64,000 nucleotides of DNA, taken from assembly GCF_016862375.1 (NCBI RefSeq), contig NZ_BOMV01000057.1:1-64000 (forward strand). The letters run 5' to 3'. This DNA is from Paractinoplanes rishiriensis. Lineage in GTDB: Bacteria > Actinomycetota > Actinomycetes > Mycobacteriales > Micromonosporaceae. Made by a program: the position numbers and the translations under genes. Below, piece after piece: positions 35,913 through 46,300 of the stretch; position 1 is the first letter of the stretch, and every line of letters starts with the position of its first letter. Below the pieces are notes generated by a model. That model saw only the letters and a list, made by a program, of their open reading frames with translations, did no database searches and was not told the origin of the DNA.

Positions 35913-35998
35913 ACAGACGCCGGTGTTCGCTGCCCGGCGAACCCGGCGGTAGGCTTCCGTCCTCTCTGGTCCGCACGCCGCTTACGGGGAGATGTGTT

Positions 35999-37630
35999 GT
36001 GGTGGACGCATACGCGTTGGCGCCCGCGCTCGGTTGGCTGCCGGGGGAGCGTGCGGCCGACTTCTCGCCGGCGGGCATCGTCGAGTGCGTCCGCCGGTTC
36101 CGCGAGCCGGTCCACATCGTGCGCGGCCGGGCCGGCCACGAGCCCGGGCTCGGACTCGGCGGGCGGGTGCAGCCGCCGGCGGCCGGCGCGAGTCCGGGAT
36201 ACGAGCTGGTCGGCGTGCTGCCCGCGCTCTACCCCGAGTGGCTCGGCGACCGGTCCTTCAACCGGACCCACGGCGTGCGGTTCCCGTACGTGGCCGGCGA
36301 GATGGCCAACGGCATCGCGACCGTCGCCTCGGTGACGGCGATGGCCCGCGCGCGGATGCTCGGATTCTTCGGAGCCGCCGGGCTGGCGGTGCCGGCCGTC
36401 GAGACCGCGGTGCGGGAACTGCGGCAAGGTCTGCCCGACCGGGACAACTGGGGCGTCAACCTCATCCACTCGCCGGCCGAACCCGGCCACGAGGAGCGCC
36501 TGGCCGACGTGCTGATCCGCGCCGGGGTGCCGAAGGTCTCGGCCTCCGCCTACCTCGACCTGACCCCGGCCGTCGTCCGGTGCGCGGTCGCCGGACTGCG
36601 AGCGGATCCCGGCGCGGACGCCGGCATCGCCCGCGCCCGGCAGTTGTTCGCCAAGGTCTCCCGGCCCGAGGTGGCCGCGAAATTCCTTTCCCCGGCGCCG
36701 CCCGAGATCCTGCGGCGGCTCGTGGAACGCGGGCAGATCACGACCGACGAGGCCGGCCTGGCGGCGCGGGTGCCGCTCGCCGAGGACGTGACCGTGGAGG
36801 CGGACAGCGGTGGCCACACCGACAACCGGCCGCTGGCCGTGGTGCTCCCGGTGATCACTGCGCTGCGTGACGAGCTGCATCGGCGACACGGATACGCCCG
36901 GCCGATCCGGATCGGTGCGGCCGGTGGGCTGGGCGACCCGGCCGGGGTCGCCGCGGCGTTCGCCGCCGGGGCCGCGTACGTCGTGACCGGCACCGTCAAC
37001 CAGCTCGCCCGCGAGGCCGGGCTGTCGGACGCGGCGAAAGGGTTGCTCGCGCAGGCCGATCTGGCCGACGTCACGATGGCACCGGCCGCGGACATGTTCG
37101 AGTACGGGGTCAAGGTGCAGGTGCTGCGGCGCGGCACGCTGTTCGCGGCGCGGGCCGGCCAGCTCTACGAGACCTTCCTGGCCCACCAGACGCTCGCCGA
37201 CATTCCGGGCGCCACCCGGGAGCGCCTCGAGAAGGATGTGTTCCGCGCAACGTTCGAGGACTGCTGGCAGGAGACCCGCCGGTTCTGGCTGGACCGCGAC
37301 CCGCGCGAGGTCGACCGGGCCGAGCATGATCCGCGGCACCGGATGGCGCTGGTCTTCCGCTCCTACCTGGGACTGTCGAGCCGGTGGGCGATCACCGGGG
37401 AGCCGACCCGGCTGACCGACTACCAGATCTGGTGCGGGCCGGCGATCGGCGCCTTCAACCGGTGGGTGGCGGGCAGCCCGCTCGCTCAGACCGCGCGGCG
37501 TACGGTCGTGCAGATCGCCCTCAACCTGCTCGAGGGCGCGGCCATGGTGACCCGCGCCCACCAGCTGCGTTCCTACGGCGTCCCGGTGCCCGGGGAGGCC
37601 TTTGCCCCGCGACCACGTCTGCTGTCCTGA
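35999..37630 (+). CDS. pfaD: PfaD-like flavin enoyl reductase
   Basis: This 543-aa protein matches the PfaD family of nitronate-monooxygenase-fold enoyl reductases that serve in trans in PUFA synthases. Visible features include the barrel segment DNWGVNLIHSPAEP, KVSASAYLDLTPAVV, the metal/flavin region VTVEADSGGHTDNRPL, the GAAGGLGDP phosphate-binding loop, AYVVTGTVNQL and FEYGVKVQVLRRGTLFA. The C-terminal ends SRWAITGEPTRLTDYQIWCGP, typical for the family. GTG 35999 follows GGGGAG at 35986-35991; the longer open frame upstream runs into the divergent promoter. The KS-AT-ACP-KR gene starts 8 bp later, so they form one operon. Confidence 0.9.
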   Translation: MVDAYALAPALGWLPGERAADFSPAGIVECVRRFREPVHIVRGRAGHEPGLGLGGRVQPPAAGASPGYELVGVLPALYPEWLGDRSFNRTHGVRFPYVAGEMANGIATVASVTAMARARMLGFFGAAGLAVPAVETAVRELRQGLPDRDNWGVNLIHSPAEPGHEERLADVLIRAGVPKVSASAYLDLTPAVVRCAVAGLRADPGADAGIARARQLFAKVSRPEVAAKFLSPAPPEILRRLVERGQITTDEAGLAARVPLAEDVTVEADSGGHTDNRPLAVVLPVITALRDELHRRHGYARPIRIGAAGGLGDPAGVAAAFAAGAAYVVTGTVNQLAREAGLSDAAKGLLAQADLADVTMAPAADMFEYGVKVQVLRRGTLFAARAGQLYETFLAHQTLADIPGATRERLEKDVFRATFEDCWQETRRFWLDRDPREVDRAEHDPRHRMALVFRSYLGLSSRWAITGEPTRLTDYQIWCGPAIGAFNRWVAGSPLAQTARRTVVQIALNLLEGAAMVTRAHQLRSYGVPVPGEAFAPRPRLLS

Positions 37631-37638
37631 GGAGGGCC

Positions 37639-40600
37639 ATGGATCCGATCGCCGTCGTGGGGGTGGCCGCCCTGATGCCCGGGGCGCGCGACACGGCCGA
37701 GTTCTGGCACAACATCGTCGCGGGCCGCGATCTGATCACCGAGGTGCCGCCCGGTCGCTGGCCCGCCGACGGGTTCTACGACCCGGACCCGGCGACGCCG
37801 GACACGAGCTACAGCCGCCGCGGCGCGTTCCTGCCCGACATCGAGTTCGACGCCCTCGCGCACGGGCTGCCACCGGCCACGCTCGCGGCCATCGACCCCG
37901 CCCAGCTGCTCGGCCTGACCGTGGCCGACGCGCTGCTGGCCGACCTCGACCGCAATCTCGCCGCCCCGCTCGCCCGGGAACGCGTCAGCGTCATCCTGGG
38001 CAGTTCCACGCTCAGCCGGGTCGGCACGATGGACGCGCGCATCCAGCGCCCGCTGTGGCTCAAGGCCCTGCGGGAACAGGGGATCGGGGACGCCGAGGCG
38101 GGCCGGATCTGCGATCGGATCGCCGAGCAGTACGTGCCCTGGCAGGAGGATTCGTTCCCGGGTCTGCTGTCCAATGTGGTGGCCGGACGGATCGCGAACC
38201 GCCTCGACCTGCACGGCACCAACTGCACCGTGGACGCCGCCTGCGCCAGCTCGCTCGCGGCGGTGGCGGCCGGGGCGAACGAGCTGGCCCTGGGCCAGGC
38301 CGACCTGGTCGTCACCGGCGGCGTGGACGTGACGAACAACCCGCTGATGTACGTCTGCTTCAGCAAGACGCCGGCCCTCTCGCCCACCGGCGACGTGCGC
38401 CCGTTCGCCGGAGATGCCGACGGCACGCTGCTCGGCGAGGGCCTGGCGATGCTGGGCCTCAAACGTCTGGACGCCGCCGAGCGGGACGGTGACCGCGTCT
38501 ACGCCGTGATCCGCGGGATCGGCACCTCGTCCGACGGCAGGGGCGGGGCCATCTACGCGCCGATGGCCACCGGGCAGGTGCGCGCCCTGCGGCGGGCGTA
38601 CGAGGCCGCCGGTTACGGCCCGGACACGGTGGATCTGGTCGAGGCGCACGGCACCGCGACGCGCGCCGGGGACGCCGCCGAGTTCGAGTCGCTGCGCCGG
38701 GTCTTCGGCGAGACCGGCCGGCCGGACCACGGGTGGTGCGCGCTGGGCAGCATCAAGTCGCAGATCGGGCACACCAAGGCGGCGGCGGGCGCGGCCGGGC
38801 TGGTCAAGACGGTGCTGGCCCTGCACCAGCGAGCCCTGCCGCCGACCATCAAGGTGCGCGAACCCAATCCCCGCCTCGGCATCGAGGACAGCCCGTTCTA
38901 TCTGAACACGGTCGCGCGCCCGTGGACGCGGCGCGCCTCGCACGCGCGGCGGGCGTCGGTCTCCAGCTTCGGCTTCGGCGGCGCCAACTTCCACGTCACC
39001 CTCGAGGAACACCGCGGCGGCACGGCTCCGGACCGGATCCGGGCCGGCGATCTCCTGCTGTTCAGCGCCGGCTCGGCCGGCGACCTCGTCGCGAGCGACC
39101 ACTTCGACCCCGGCGAGCCGTGCCGGCTGGCCGTGGTCGCGACCGACGCCGCCGACCGGCGGGAAAAACTCGACCGGGCCGCGCAGATGCTGGCCCGGCA
39201 GCCCGGCGTGCCGTTCGCCCTGCCCGGCGGCATCCACTATGCCTGCGGTCCCGCCGACCCGGGCCGGATCGCGTTCGTCTTCCCCGGGCAGGGGTCGCAG
39301 TACGTCGGGATGGGCGCCGGCATCGCCCTGGCCCTGCCGGCGGCGCAGGACGTCTGGGACTTCGTGGCCGGCCCCGACCTGGCCGACGTCGTCTTCCCGC
39401 CGCCGGTGCGCACCGACGAGCAGCGCGCGGCGCAGGAACGCCGGCTCACCGAAACCCGCTGGGCGCAGCCGGCGCTGGCCGCGCACAGCCTGTCGTTGCT
39501 CGCGCTGCTCACCGAGATCGGGATCGCGCCGGACTGCGTGGCCGGCCACAGTCTCGGCGAGTTGGTCGCGCTGCATGCGGCCGGTGTCCTCGACGCCGGG
39601 AGCCTGCTGCGGCTGGCGAGGCACCGGGGCGAACTGATGGCGCGGATCGACGCCGAGCCGGGCACGATGCTCGCGGTCGACGCGGACGCGGACACCGTGG
39701 CGTCGGCGATCAAGGATGCGGCGATCCCGGATGTCTGGCTGGCAAACCGGAACGCGCCCCGGCAGACCGTCGTCTCCGGCACGGTGCCGGCCGTCGAGGC
39801 GCTGCACGAGCGGCTTTCCGCCAACGACATCACCGCCCGCCGCCTCGCGGTTTCGGCCGCCTTCCACAGCCCGCTGATGCAGTCCGCCGAGGCGCCGATG
39901 CACGATTTCCTGGCGACGCTCGACCTGGCCACCCCGCGTATCGACGTCTTCGCGAACGCCGACGCGGCGATCTATGACAGTGAGCCCGCGGCGATCCGGC
40001 GCACGCTCGCCCGGCATACCGGCGCTCCGGTCCTTTTTCACGATCAAATCCGGGAGATGTACGCGGCGGGCGTGCGGACCTTCGTCGAGGTGGGCCCGTC
40101 GTCCGTGCTCAGCGGGTTGATCGCGCAGATCCTCGGCGACCGGGCACACGCCGCGGTCAGCCTCGACCGGCGGGGTGGGGCCGGCCTGACCGCGTGCCTC
40201 GAGGGCCTCGGCCGGCTCGCGGTCCACGGGGTCGCGATCGACCTGACGAGGCTGCCGGTCGCCGGGCATCCGGCGCCGGTGGCGCGTCCCCGGATGCCGG
40301 TCCGCGTCAACGGCACGGGTTACGTCGCGCCTCCCGCGCCGGAGCGGATGCCGGCGGAGCGGATGCCGGCGGAGCGGATCGCGCCGGAACGGATCGCGCC
40401 GGAACGGATCGCGCCGGAACGGATCGCGCCGGCCCCGATTCTGTCGGTCCCCATGCTGCCGGTCCCCATTTCGCCGAGCCCTCTGGAGCCTGTCGCCCCG
40501 ATGTCCAAGCCCGAACCCAGCGCCGAGTGGCTGACCGCGGTGCAGGAGATGCAGCGCCAGACGGCCGAGGCGCACATGCACTTCCAGCGCGTGCTCGCCG

Positions 40601-43317
40601 ACTCCCACCAGGCCTTCCTGCAGATGGCTGAGAACACGTTTGCCGCCTTCACCGGGCAGCCACCCCGGCCGGACCAACCACGGCTCCCCCCGCCGCCTGT
40701 TGCCGAGCCGCCCCGGTCAGAGCCGCCGCCGGTCGAGGCACCGGTCGAGGCACCGGTCGAGGCACCGGTCGAGGCACCGGTCCTGCACCGACCCCTTCCG
40801 GTATCCCCGGCGCCAGCACCGGCACCTCCGCCGGTCGCGCCGGTCGCCGGCACCGCACCGGTGAGCCTCGGGCTGCTGCTGTCCGTGGTCGCCGACAAGA
40901 CCGGCTACCCGGCGGACATGCTCGACGGCGGCATGGACCTGGAATCCGATCTCGGCATCGACTCGATCAAGAAAGTGGAGATCTTCGCGGCGGTCCGGGA
41001 GCGCGCGGCGGGACTGCCGGACACCGATTCGGAGCAGATGGCCCACCTGTTCCAGGCGCGCACCCTGGACGAGGTCATGCGCGGCGTCACCGCGGACGCC
41101 GCCGAGCCGGGCCGTCCCGGGCTGCCTCGATTACAGGTCCAGCCGGTCGCCACGCCGGCGTGCGGGCTGGCCCTGGCCGGCCTCCGGGACGGACCGGTCG
41201 CCGTCGTCGACGGCGGCAGCGGGCTCGCTCCCGCGGTGGTCGAGCAGTTGCGGGCGCACGGCATCACCGCGACCGCCGCGGACATGCCCGCGCCCGGTGC
41301 GTACGGCGTGATCCTGCTCGGCGGGCTGGCACCGGTGCCGGATGCCGCCCGGGCCGGTGCGGTGAGCCGGCAGGCGTTCCGGGTCGCCCGGGCGGTGGCG
41401 CCCGGCATGGCCGAACGCGGCGGCGTCTTCGTGACCGTGCAGGACACCGGCGGCTGCTTCGGGCTGGCCGACCCCGATCCCCGGCGCGCCTGGCTCGGCG
41501 GCTTCGCGGCGCTCACCAGGACGGCGGCCCGGGAGTGGCCGGCGGTGGCCGGCAAGGCGATCGACTGCGCGCGCGGTGGCCGCCGTCCGGACGAGGTGGC
41601 CGCCGCGATCGTCGCCGAACTGCTGACCGGCGGGCCGAGCCCCGACGTGGGCCTGCGCGCCGACGGCACCCGGTGGACTCTCGCGGAGAGCGAAACCGCT
41701 CCGCCCGCGGCCGGCCTGCCGGTCACCGCTGATTCGGTGCTCGTGGTAAGCGGCGGCGCGCGGGGCGTCACCGCTGCCGCCCTGCTCGCGCTGGCGGCGA
41801 CGGTTCGGCCCCGCATGCTGCTCCTCGGGCGCACGCCACTCGCCGACGAGCCCGAGTTCCTGGCGCCGGCCCGGGACGAGCCGTCCATCACCCGGCTGCT
41901 GTCCGGCCGGGAGCGCACCGCCACACCGGCCGAACTCACCGCCCGGGCCCGCGGCATCCTGGCCGCCCGGGAGGTCCGCGCGACGCTTGCCGGGCTGGAG
42001 CGGGCCGGGGCCACCGCGCGGTACGCGGCGGTCGACGTCACGGACCGGGCCGCTCTCGACCGCGAACTGGACCGGGTCCGCCGCGAGTGGGGCGCCGTAA
42101 CCGGGCTGGTGCACGGGGCCGGAGTCCTCGCCGACAAGCGCATCGCGGACAAGACCGACGACCAGTTCGACCGGGTCTACGACACCAAGGTCGCCGGGCT
42201 CAGCGCCCTGCTCGACGCCACCGCCGCCGATCCGCTCGAGCTGCTCTGCCTGTTCTCGTCCGTCGCGGCCCGGTACGGCAACCCGGGTCAGTGCGACTAC
42301 GCGATGGCCAACGAGGTGCTCAACCAGGTGGCCCACGCCGAGCAGCGGCGGCGGCCGTCCGGCCGGGTCCGCGCGATCGGCTGGGGACCGTGGGAGGCCG
42401 GCATGGTCACCGCGGCGCATGCCGCCCAGTTCCGGAAGCTCGGCGTCCCGCTCATCCCGCTGGACGCGGGCGCCCGCGCATTCGTCGCCGAGTTGGGCAC
42501 GCCCGGCGACGCGGCCCAGGTGCTGCTGACCGGCGGCGACTATGCCGGGGCGGGCGAGCCGCGGTTCGCCGCCGAGTCCACGGTCGACGCCCGGACGCAC
42601 GGCTTCCTGGCCGATCACGCGCCGGCCGGGGTGCCGGTGCTTCCGCTGGCCATGGCGGTGGAGTGGTTCGCCGCCGCCGGGCAGGCCCGCCACCCGGGCC
42701 GCACGACCGCGCTGGCCGACCTCCGGGTGCTGCACCGGATCGAACTCCCCGACCTCGCGACGTCCGGTCACCGCTTCCCGATCGAGCTGACCGGGGACGG
42801 CGAACTGCGGGCCGGTAACCACTACCGGGCCCGGCTGGTCACCCCGCAACGGCCGCAGCAGTGGACCGCACCGGCCGCGGCGGAGCCCTTCACCGGCTCC
42901 GTCTACGAGTCCGCCGCGCTGTTCCACGGTCCCCGGTTCCAGGTGCTGCGACGGGTGCTGGGGCTGTCCCGGGACGGCGCCGAGGCCCAGGTCGCCGGCG
43001 TACGGGAAGCCGGCTGGCCGGACGCGCCCTGGTGGACCGACCCGGCCGCGGTGGACGGCGCTCTCCAGGCCGCCGTGCTGTGGGCCCGGCACGTCACCGG
43101 GGCCGCGACCCTGCCGATGGGCGTCGGCGCCGTGCACGTCCACCGCCCCGGACCGGCGCCGGCGACACTGCGCTGCCTGGTGCGCGGCGCGGACGTCGCC
43201 ACCGACGCGACGCGCTGCGACATCGCGCTGCTCGACGCGGACGGGGAGGTCCGCACCGAGTTGCTCGGTGTCAGCCTCATCCGGCGGCCCGACATCCCGC
43301 CGGCGGACCGCGCGTGA
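37639..43317 (+). CDS. PfaA-like iterative lipid/polyketide synthase (KS-AT-ACP-KR-hotdog)
   Basis: This 1892-aa synthase starts MDPIAVVGVAALMPG with ATG preceded by GGAGGG. The ketosynthase (1-450) has Cys202 in DAACASSL and His in EAHGTATRAGD and IGHTKAAAG. A malonyl-type acyltransferase (about 530-840) has Ser638 in GHSLGE. A low-complexity Pro/Glu/Arg/Val linker (about 880-1060) leads to one ACP (Ser1109 in LGIDSIKKVE), then a ketoreductase (about 1365-1640; SGGARGVT, YAMANEVLNQ) and a C-terminal hotdog domain (FLADHAPAGVPVLPLAMAVEW). The order is that of PfaA, but PfaA normally has several tandem ACPs. It is co-transcribed with pfaD-like and coupled to the next synthase gene by GTGA. Confidence 0.92.
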   Translation: MDPIAVVGVAALMPGARDTAEFWHNIVAGRDLITEVPPGRWPADGFYDPDPATPDTSYSRRGAFLPDIEFDALAHGLPPATLAAIDPAQLLGLTVADALLADLDRNLAAPLARERVSVILGSSTLSRVGTMDARIQRPLWLKALREQGIGDAEAGRICDRIAEQYVPWQEDSFPGLLSNVVAGRIANRLDLHGTNCTVDAACASSLAAVAAGANELALGQADLVVTGGVDVTNNPLMYVCFSKTPALSPTGDVRPFAGDADGTLLGEGLAMLGLKRLDAAERDGDRVYAVIRGIGTSSDGRGGAIYAPMATGQVRALRRAYEAAGYGPDTVDLVEAHGTATRAGDAAEFESLRRVFGETGRPDHGWCALGSIKSQIGHTKAAAGAAGLVKTVLALHQRALPPTIKVREPNPRLGIEDSPFYLNTVARPWTRRASHARRASVSSFGFGGANFHVTLEEHRGGTAPDRIRAGDLLLFSAGSAGDLVASDHFDPGEPCRLAVVATDAADRREKLDRAAQMLARQPGVPFALPGGIHYACGPADPGRIAFVFPGQGSQYVGMGAGIALALPAAQDVWDFVAGPDLADVVFPPPVRTDEQRAAQERRLTETRWAQPALAAHSLSLLALLTEIGIAPDCVAGHSLGELVALHAAGVLDAGSLLRLARHRGELMARIDAEPGTMLAVDADADTVASAIKDAAIPDVWLANRNAPRQTVVSGTVPAVEALHERLSANDITARRLAVSAAFHSPLMQSAEAPMHDFLATLDLATPRIDVFANADAAIYDSEPAAIRRTLARHTGAPVLFHDQIREMYAAGVRTFVEVGPSSVLSGLIAQILGDRAHAAVSLDRRGGAGLTACLEGLGRLAVHGVAIDLTRLPVAGHPAPVARPRMPVRVNGTGYVAPPAPERMPAERMPAERIAPERIAPERIAPERIAPAPILSVPMLPVPISPSPLEPVAPMSKPEPSAEWLTAVQEMQRQTAEAHMHFQRVLADSHQAFLQMAENTFAAFTGQPPRPDQPRLPPPPVAEPPRSEPPPVEAPVEAPVEAPVEAPVLHRPLPVSPAPAPAPPPVAPVAGTAPVSLGLLLSVVADKTGYPADMLDGGMDLESDLGIDSIKKVEIFAAVRERAAGLPDTDSEQMAHLFQARTLDEVMRGVTADAAEPGRPGLPRLQVQPVATPACGLALAGLRDGPVAVVDGGSGLAPAVVEQLRAHGITATAADMPAPGAYGVILLGGLAPVPDAARAGAVSRQAFRVARAVAPGMAERGGVFVTVQDTGGCFGLADPDPRRAWLGGFAALTRTAAREWPAVAGKAIDCARGGRRPDEVAAAIVAELLTGGPSPDVGLRADGTRWTLAESETAPPAAGLPVTADSVLVVSGGARGVTAAALLALAATVRPRMLLLGRTPLADEPEFLAPARDEPSITRLLSGRERTATPAELTARARGILAAREVRATLAGLERAGATARYAAVDVTDRAALDRELDRVRREWGAVTGLVHGAGVLADKRIADKTDDQFDRVYDTKVAGLSALLDATAADPLELLCLFSSVAARYGNPGQCDYAMANEVLNQVAHAEQRRRPSGRVRAIGWGPWEAGMVTAAHAAQFRKLGVPLIPLDAGARAFVAELGTPGDAAQVLLTGGDYAGAGEPRFAAESTVDARTHGFLADHAPAGVPVLPLAMAVEWFAAAGQARHPGRTTALADLRVLHRIELPDLATSGHRFPIELTGDGELRAGNHYRARLVTPQRPQQWTAPAAAEPFTGSVYESAALFHGPRFQVLRRVLGLSRDGAEAQVAGVREAGWPDAPWWTDPAAVDGALQAAVLWARHVTGAATLPMGVGAVHVHRPGPAPATLRCLVRGADVATDATRCDIALLDADGEVRTELLGVSLIRRPDIPPADRA
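40336..40425 (+). repeat. Six 15-bp tandem units in the synthase linker
   Basis: Six in-frame 15-base units encode APERM, PAERM, PAERI and three identical APERI blocks. The last three are identical at the DNA level. They lie in the flexible linker between the acyltransferase and ACP and probably vary in number between strains. Confidence 0.9.
40729..40776 (+). repeat. Four 12-bp tandem units encoding PVEA blocks
   Basis: The unit CCGGTCGAGGCA occurs four times without mismatch and encodes repeated Pro-Val-Glu-Ala just before the ACP. It is a linker expansion like those that separate carrier domains in PUFA synthases. Confidence 0.92.
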
Positions 43318-46300
43318 CCGATCGCGCGGAATTCGAGCCGATCGCGATCGTCGGTCGCGGCTGCGTGCTGCCCGGGGCGCTGAGCCCCGGGCAGTTCTGG
43401 GCCAACATCGCGGCCGGCCGGGTCGACCTCGATGAGGTGCGGCCGGACGACTGGCGGCTGCCGCCGGGCTCGCTCGGCGCGACGGCCGGGATCGTCCGGG
43501 CCTTCACCTTCGATCCGAGCGGCTTCCCCGCCGAGGCCGCCGGCTACGACCCGGCACTGCAGTGGGTGCTGCACGCCGGCCGGGCCGCCCTGCGCGAGGC
43601 CGGCGACCGCGCGCGCCCGGAGCGCTCCGGGCTGATCCTCGGCAACCTGGGCTATCCGAGCCGCGGCCTGGCCGCGTACGCGGAAAAGATCTGGCTGGGC
43701 GAACCGCCCGGCGCGACCGACCCGCGCGCCCGCTTCTGCTCGGGGCTGTGGGCGCACACCGCGGCGAACGACCTCGGACTGGGCGGCGGGTCGCTCGCGC
43801 TCGACGCCGCCTGTGCCTCCGCGCTGTACGCCATCAAGATCGCCTGCGACCGGTTGCACGACGGCACCGCGGACCTCATGCTCGCCGGCGCGGTGAGCGG
43901 CTGCGACGGGCTGATCATCGATGCCGGCTTCGCGGCGCTCGGCGCGTTGAGTCCTTCCGGCCGCAGCCGGCCGTTCCAGCGTGGTGCCGACGGGCTGATC
44001 CCCGCCGAGGGCGCGGCCCTGCTCGCGTTCATGCGGCTGCGCGACGCGGTGGCCGCGCACGTACCGGTCCTCGGCGTGGTGCGCGGTATCGGCCTGTCGA
44101 ACGACGGCCGGACCGGCGGGTTCCTGGTGCCCGCCGAGGAAGGTCAAATTCAGGCCATGCGTACGGCGTACCGGCTGGCGGGGTTCGGGCCGGAGACGGT
44201 GGAACTGCTGGAGGGGCATGCCACCGGCACCCCGATCGGCGACGCCGTGGAGGCCCGGTCGACCGCGCGGTACTTCGGCGAGCGGCCGGAGCCGCTGCCG
44301 ATCGGCTCGGCGAAGTCGAACGTCGGCCACCTGCTGACCGCCTCCGGCGCGGCCGGCCTGCTGAAGCTTCTCGGCGCGATCCAGCACGGGACGCGGCCGG
44401 CGACGGCCGGCGCCGCCGACCCCATCGACGAGCTGTGCGACGGCCCGCTGCGCCTGCTCCAGGCGAACGAACCGTGGGCCGGGCCGCGGCGGCGCGCCGC
44501 GATCAGCGCGTTCGGCTTCGGCGGCAACAATGCGCACCTGGTGGTCGAGGCGTTCGACGGCCGGCCGGCGTTCCAGGTCGCGGTGCCCGGCCGCCGGGCA
44601 CCGGCGGAGGTCGCCATCGTCGCGATCGGCGCTCGGGTCGGCGGCCTGGACGCCGACGGATTCCGGGACGCCGTGCTGAGCGGGCAGATTCCCGGTGCGG
44701 CGCCGGACACCGTCGAGGTAGCGCTCGACGGCCTGCGGTACCCGCCGCGGGACCTCGAAGAGACGCTGGGCCAGCAGCTCCTGGTGCTCGAGGCCGCCCG
44801 CGAGGCGGTCCGCGGCGTCGCACTTCCGCCGCAGCGCACGGCCGTGCTCGTCGGCCTGGGGTGCGACCCCGAGGTCGCCCGCGCCGGCGCCCGCCGGCGC
44901 CTCGGGGCCGGCGACGAGTTCAGTCCGCCGCTCACCGCCGCGCGCGTGCTGGGCGCGATGGCGAACATCGCGGCCAACCGGATCGGCGGCCAGCTCGGAC
45001 TCTCCGGACCGGGCTTCGCCGTCAGCGCCGAGGAGGCGTCCGGAATCGCGGCGCTGGAGCTGGCGGCGCGGGCGCTGCGGGCCGGCGAGATCGACGCCGC
45101 GCTCGTCGGCGCGGTCGACCTCTCCGACGAACCGGTGCACCACGCCGCCGTCGCCGCGCTCAAACGGACGGCGGAGCCGGCCGACGCGGCCGTCGTCCTG
45201 GTGCTCAAACGCCGCGACGACGCACGCCGGGACGGCGATCAGATCCTCGCGCTGCTCGACCGCGAAGCGCCGGCCAGTGCGGCGGCCGGCTCCGTCCCCA
45301 GTGGCCTGTTCGGCTCTCCGCACGCTGCCGCCGGGCTGCTCGACGTCGCTGTTGCGGCCGTGGCGCTGCGGCACCGGGCCCGGCCCCGGGCCGGACAACC
45401 CGCTCAGCCGCACCTCGGCGCCGCGACCGCCGACGTGGTCACGCCGGTGCTGGGTGCGCCACCCGCCCGGATCCGGCTGCGCGCCGCCGACGTCGCGCCG
45501 TGGGCGCCGGCTCCGGTGCCCCGGTTGCACCTCTACTCGGGCGCGAACCGGTCGGCGGTGCTCACCGCCGCCGCGGCCGGCGTTCAGAGTGACACCGGCC
45601 CGGCCCGCCTGGCCGTCCTCGCCCGCCACCCCGCCGAGCTGTCCGGCCTCCTCGACAACGCCCGCGCCTGGCTCGGTGGGGAGGCGCCTCGCCCGCCCGG
45701 GGTGGCCTTCCGGGAGACCCCGATCGGCGGTGAGACGGCGTTCGTCTACCCGATGAGCTCGTCCTTCTACGCCGGTATGGGCGCCGATCTCGCGCTCGCG
45801 TTCGCCCCGCTGGTCGCCGCCACCGACGGGGCCCCGCTGGTCTCCTGGCTCTACCAGGGCCGCGCCGCGCCGGAACCCCTCGACGAGATCCTGGCCGCCG
45901 GCTTCCTGTCGGGCCTGCACACCAGGATCTCGCGCGACGTGCTCGGCATCGAACCGCAGGCCGCGCTCGGCTACTCCTCCGGCGAATCGGCCGCGCTGGT
46001 CGCGCTGGGGGCGTGGACCGACGTGCCGGCTCTGGCCGCCGACGCGCGGGCCGACGGGCTGTTCACCCACGACCTGAGCGGCGACCTGCGCGCGGTCCGC
46101 CGGTACTGGGAACGCCACGGCATCGACGGCGAGCGCTGGGCCGGCTACCTCCTCGCGGCGGACGTGGCACTGGTGCGGCGCATGGTCGCCGGTGAGCGGG
46201 CGGTGTATTTGTCGGCGGTGTGCGCTCCCGGCATCTGCGTGATTGCGGGGGAGGAGAAAGCATGTACGGCCTTCGCCGAGCGCTTCGACCAGGCCGCCCG

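Noticed and set aside
35831..35998. Longer N-terminus for the PfaD-like protein
   Set aside because: The extension crosses the divergent promoter and the ligase gene start; GTG 35999 has a well-placed GGGGAG.
32567..37561. 1664-codon minus-strand open frame
   Set aside because: It spans the divergent promoter and runs in a wrong frame of the acyl-AMP ligase and opposite the PfaD-like gene; composition is typical of a shadow frame.
37573..40677. 1034-codon minus-strand open frame opposite the synthase
   Set aside because: The plus strand has a fully recognisable KS-AT-ACP synthase here; the antisense product has no known features.
40336..40776. Tandem repeats considered as a CRISPR array or regulatory iterons
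   Set aside because: Units are in frame, have no spacers and encode a low-complexity protein linker.
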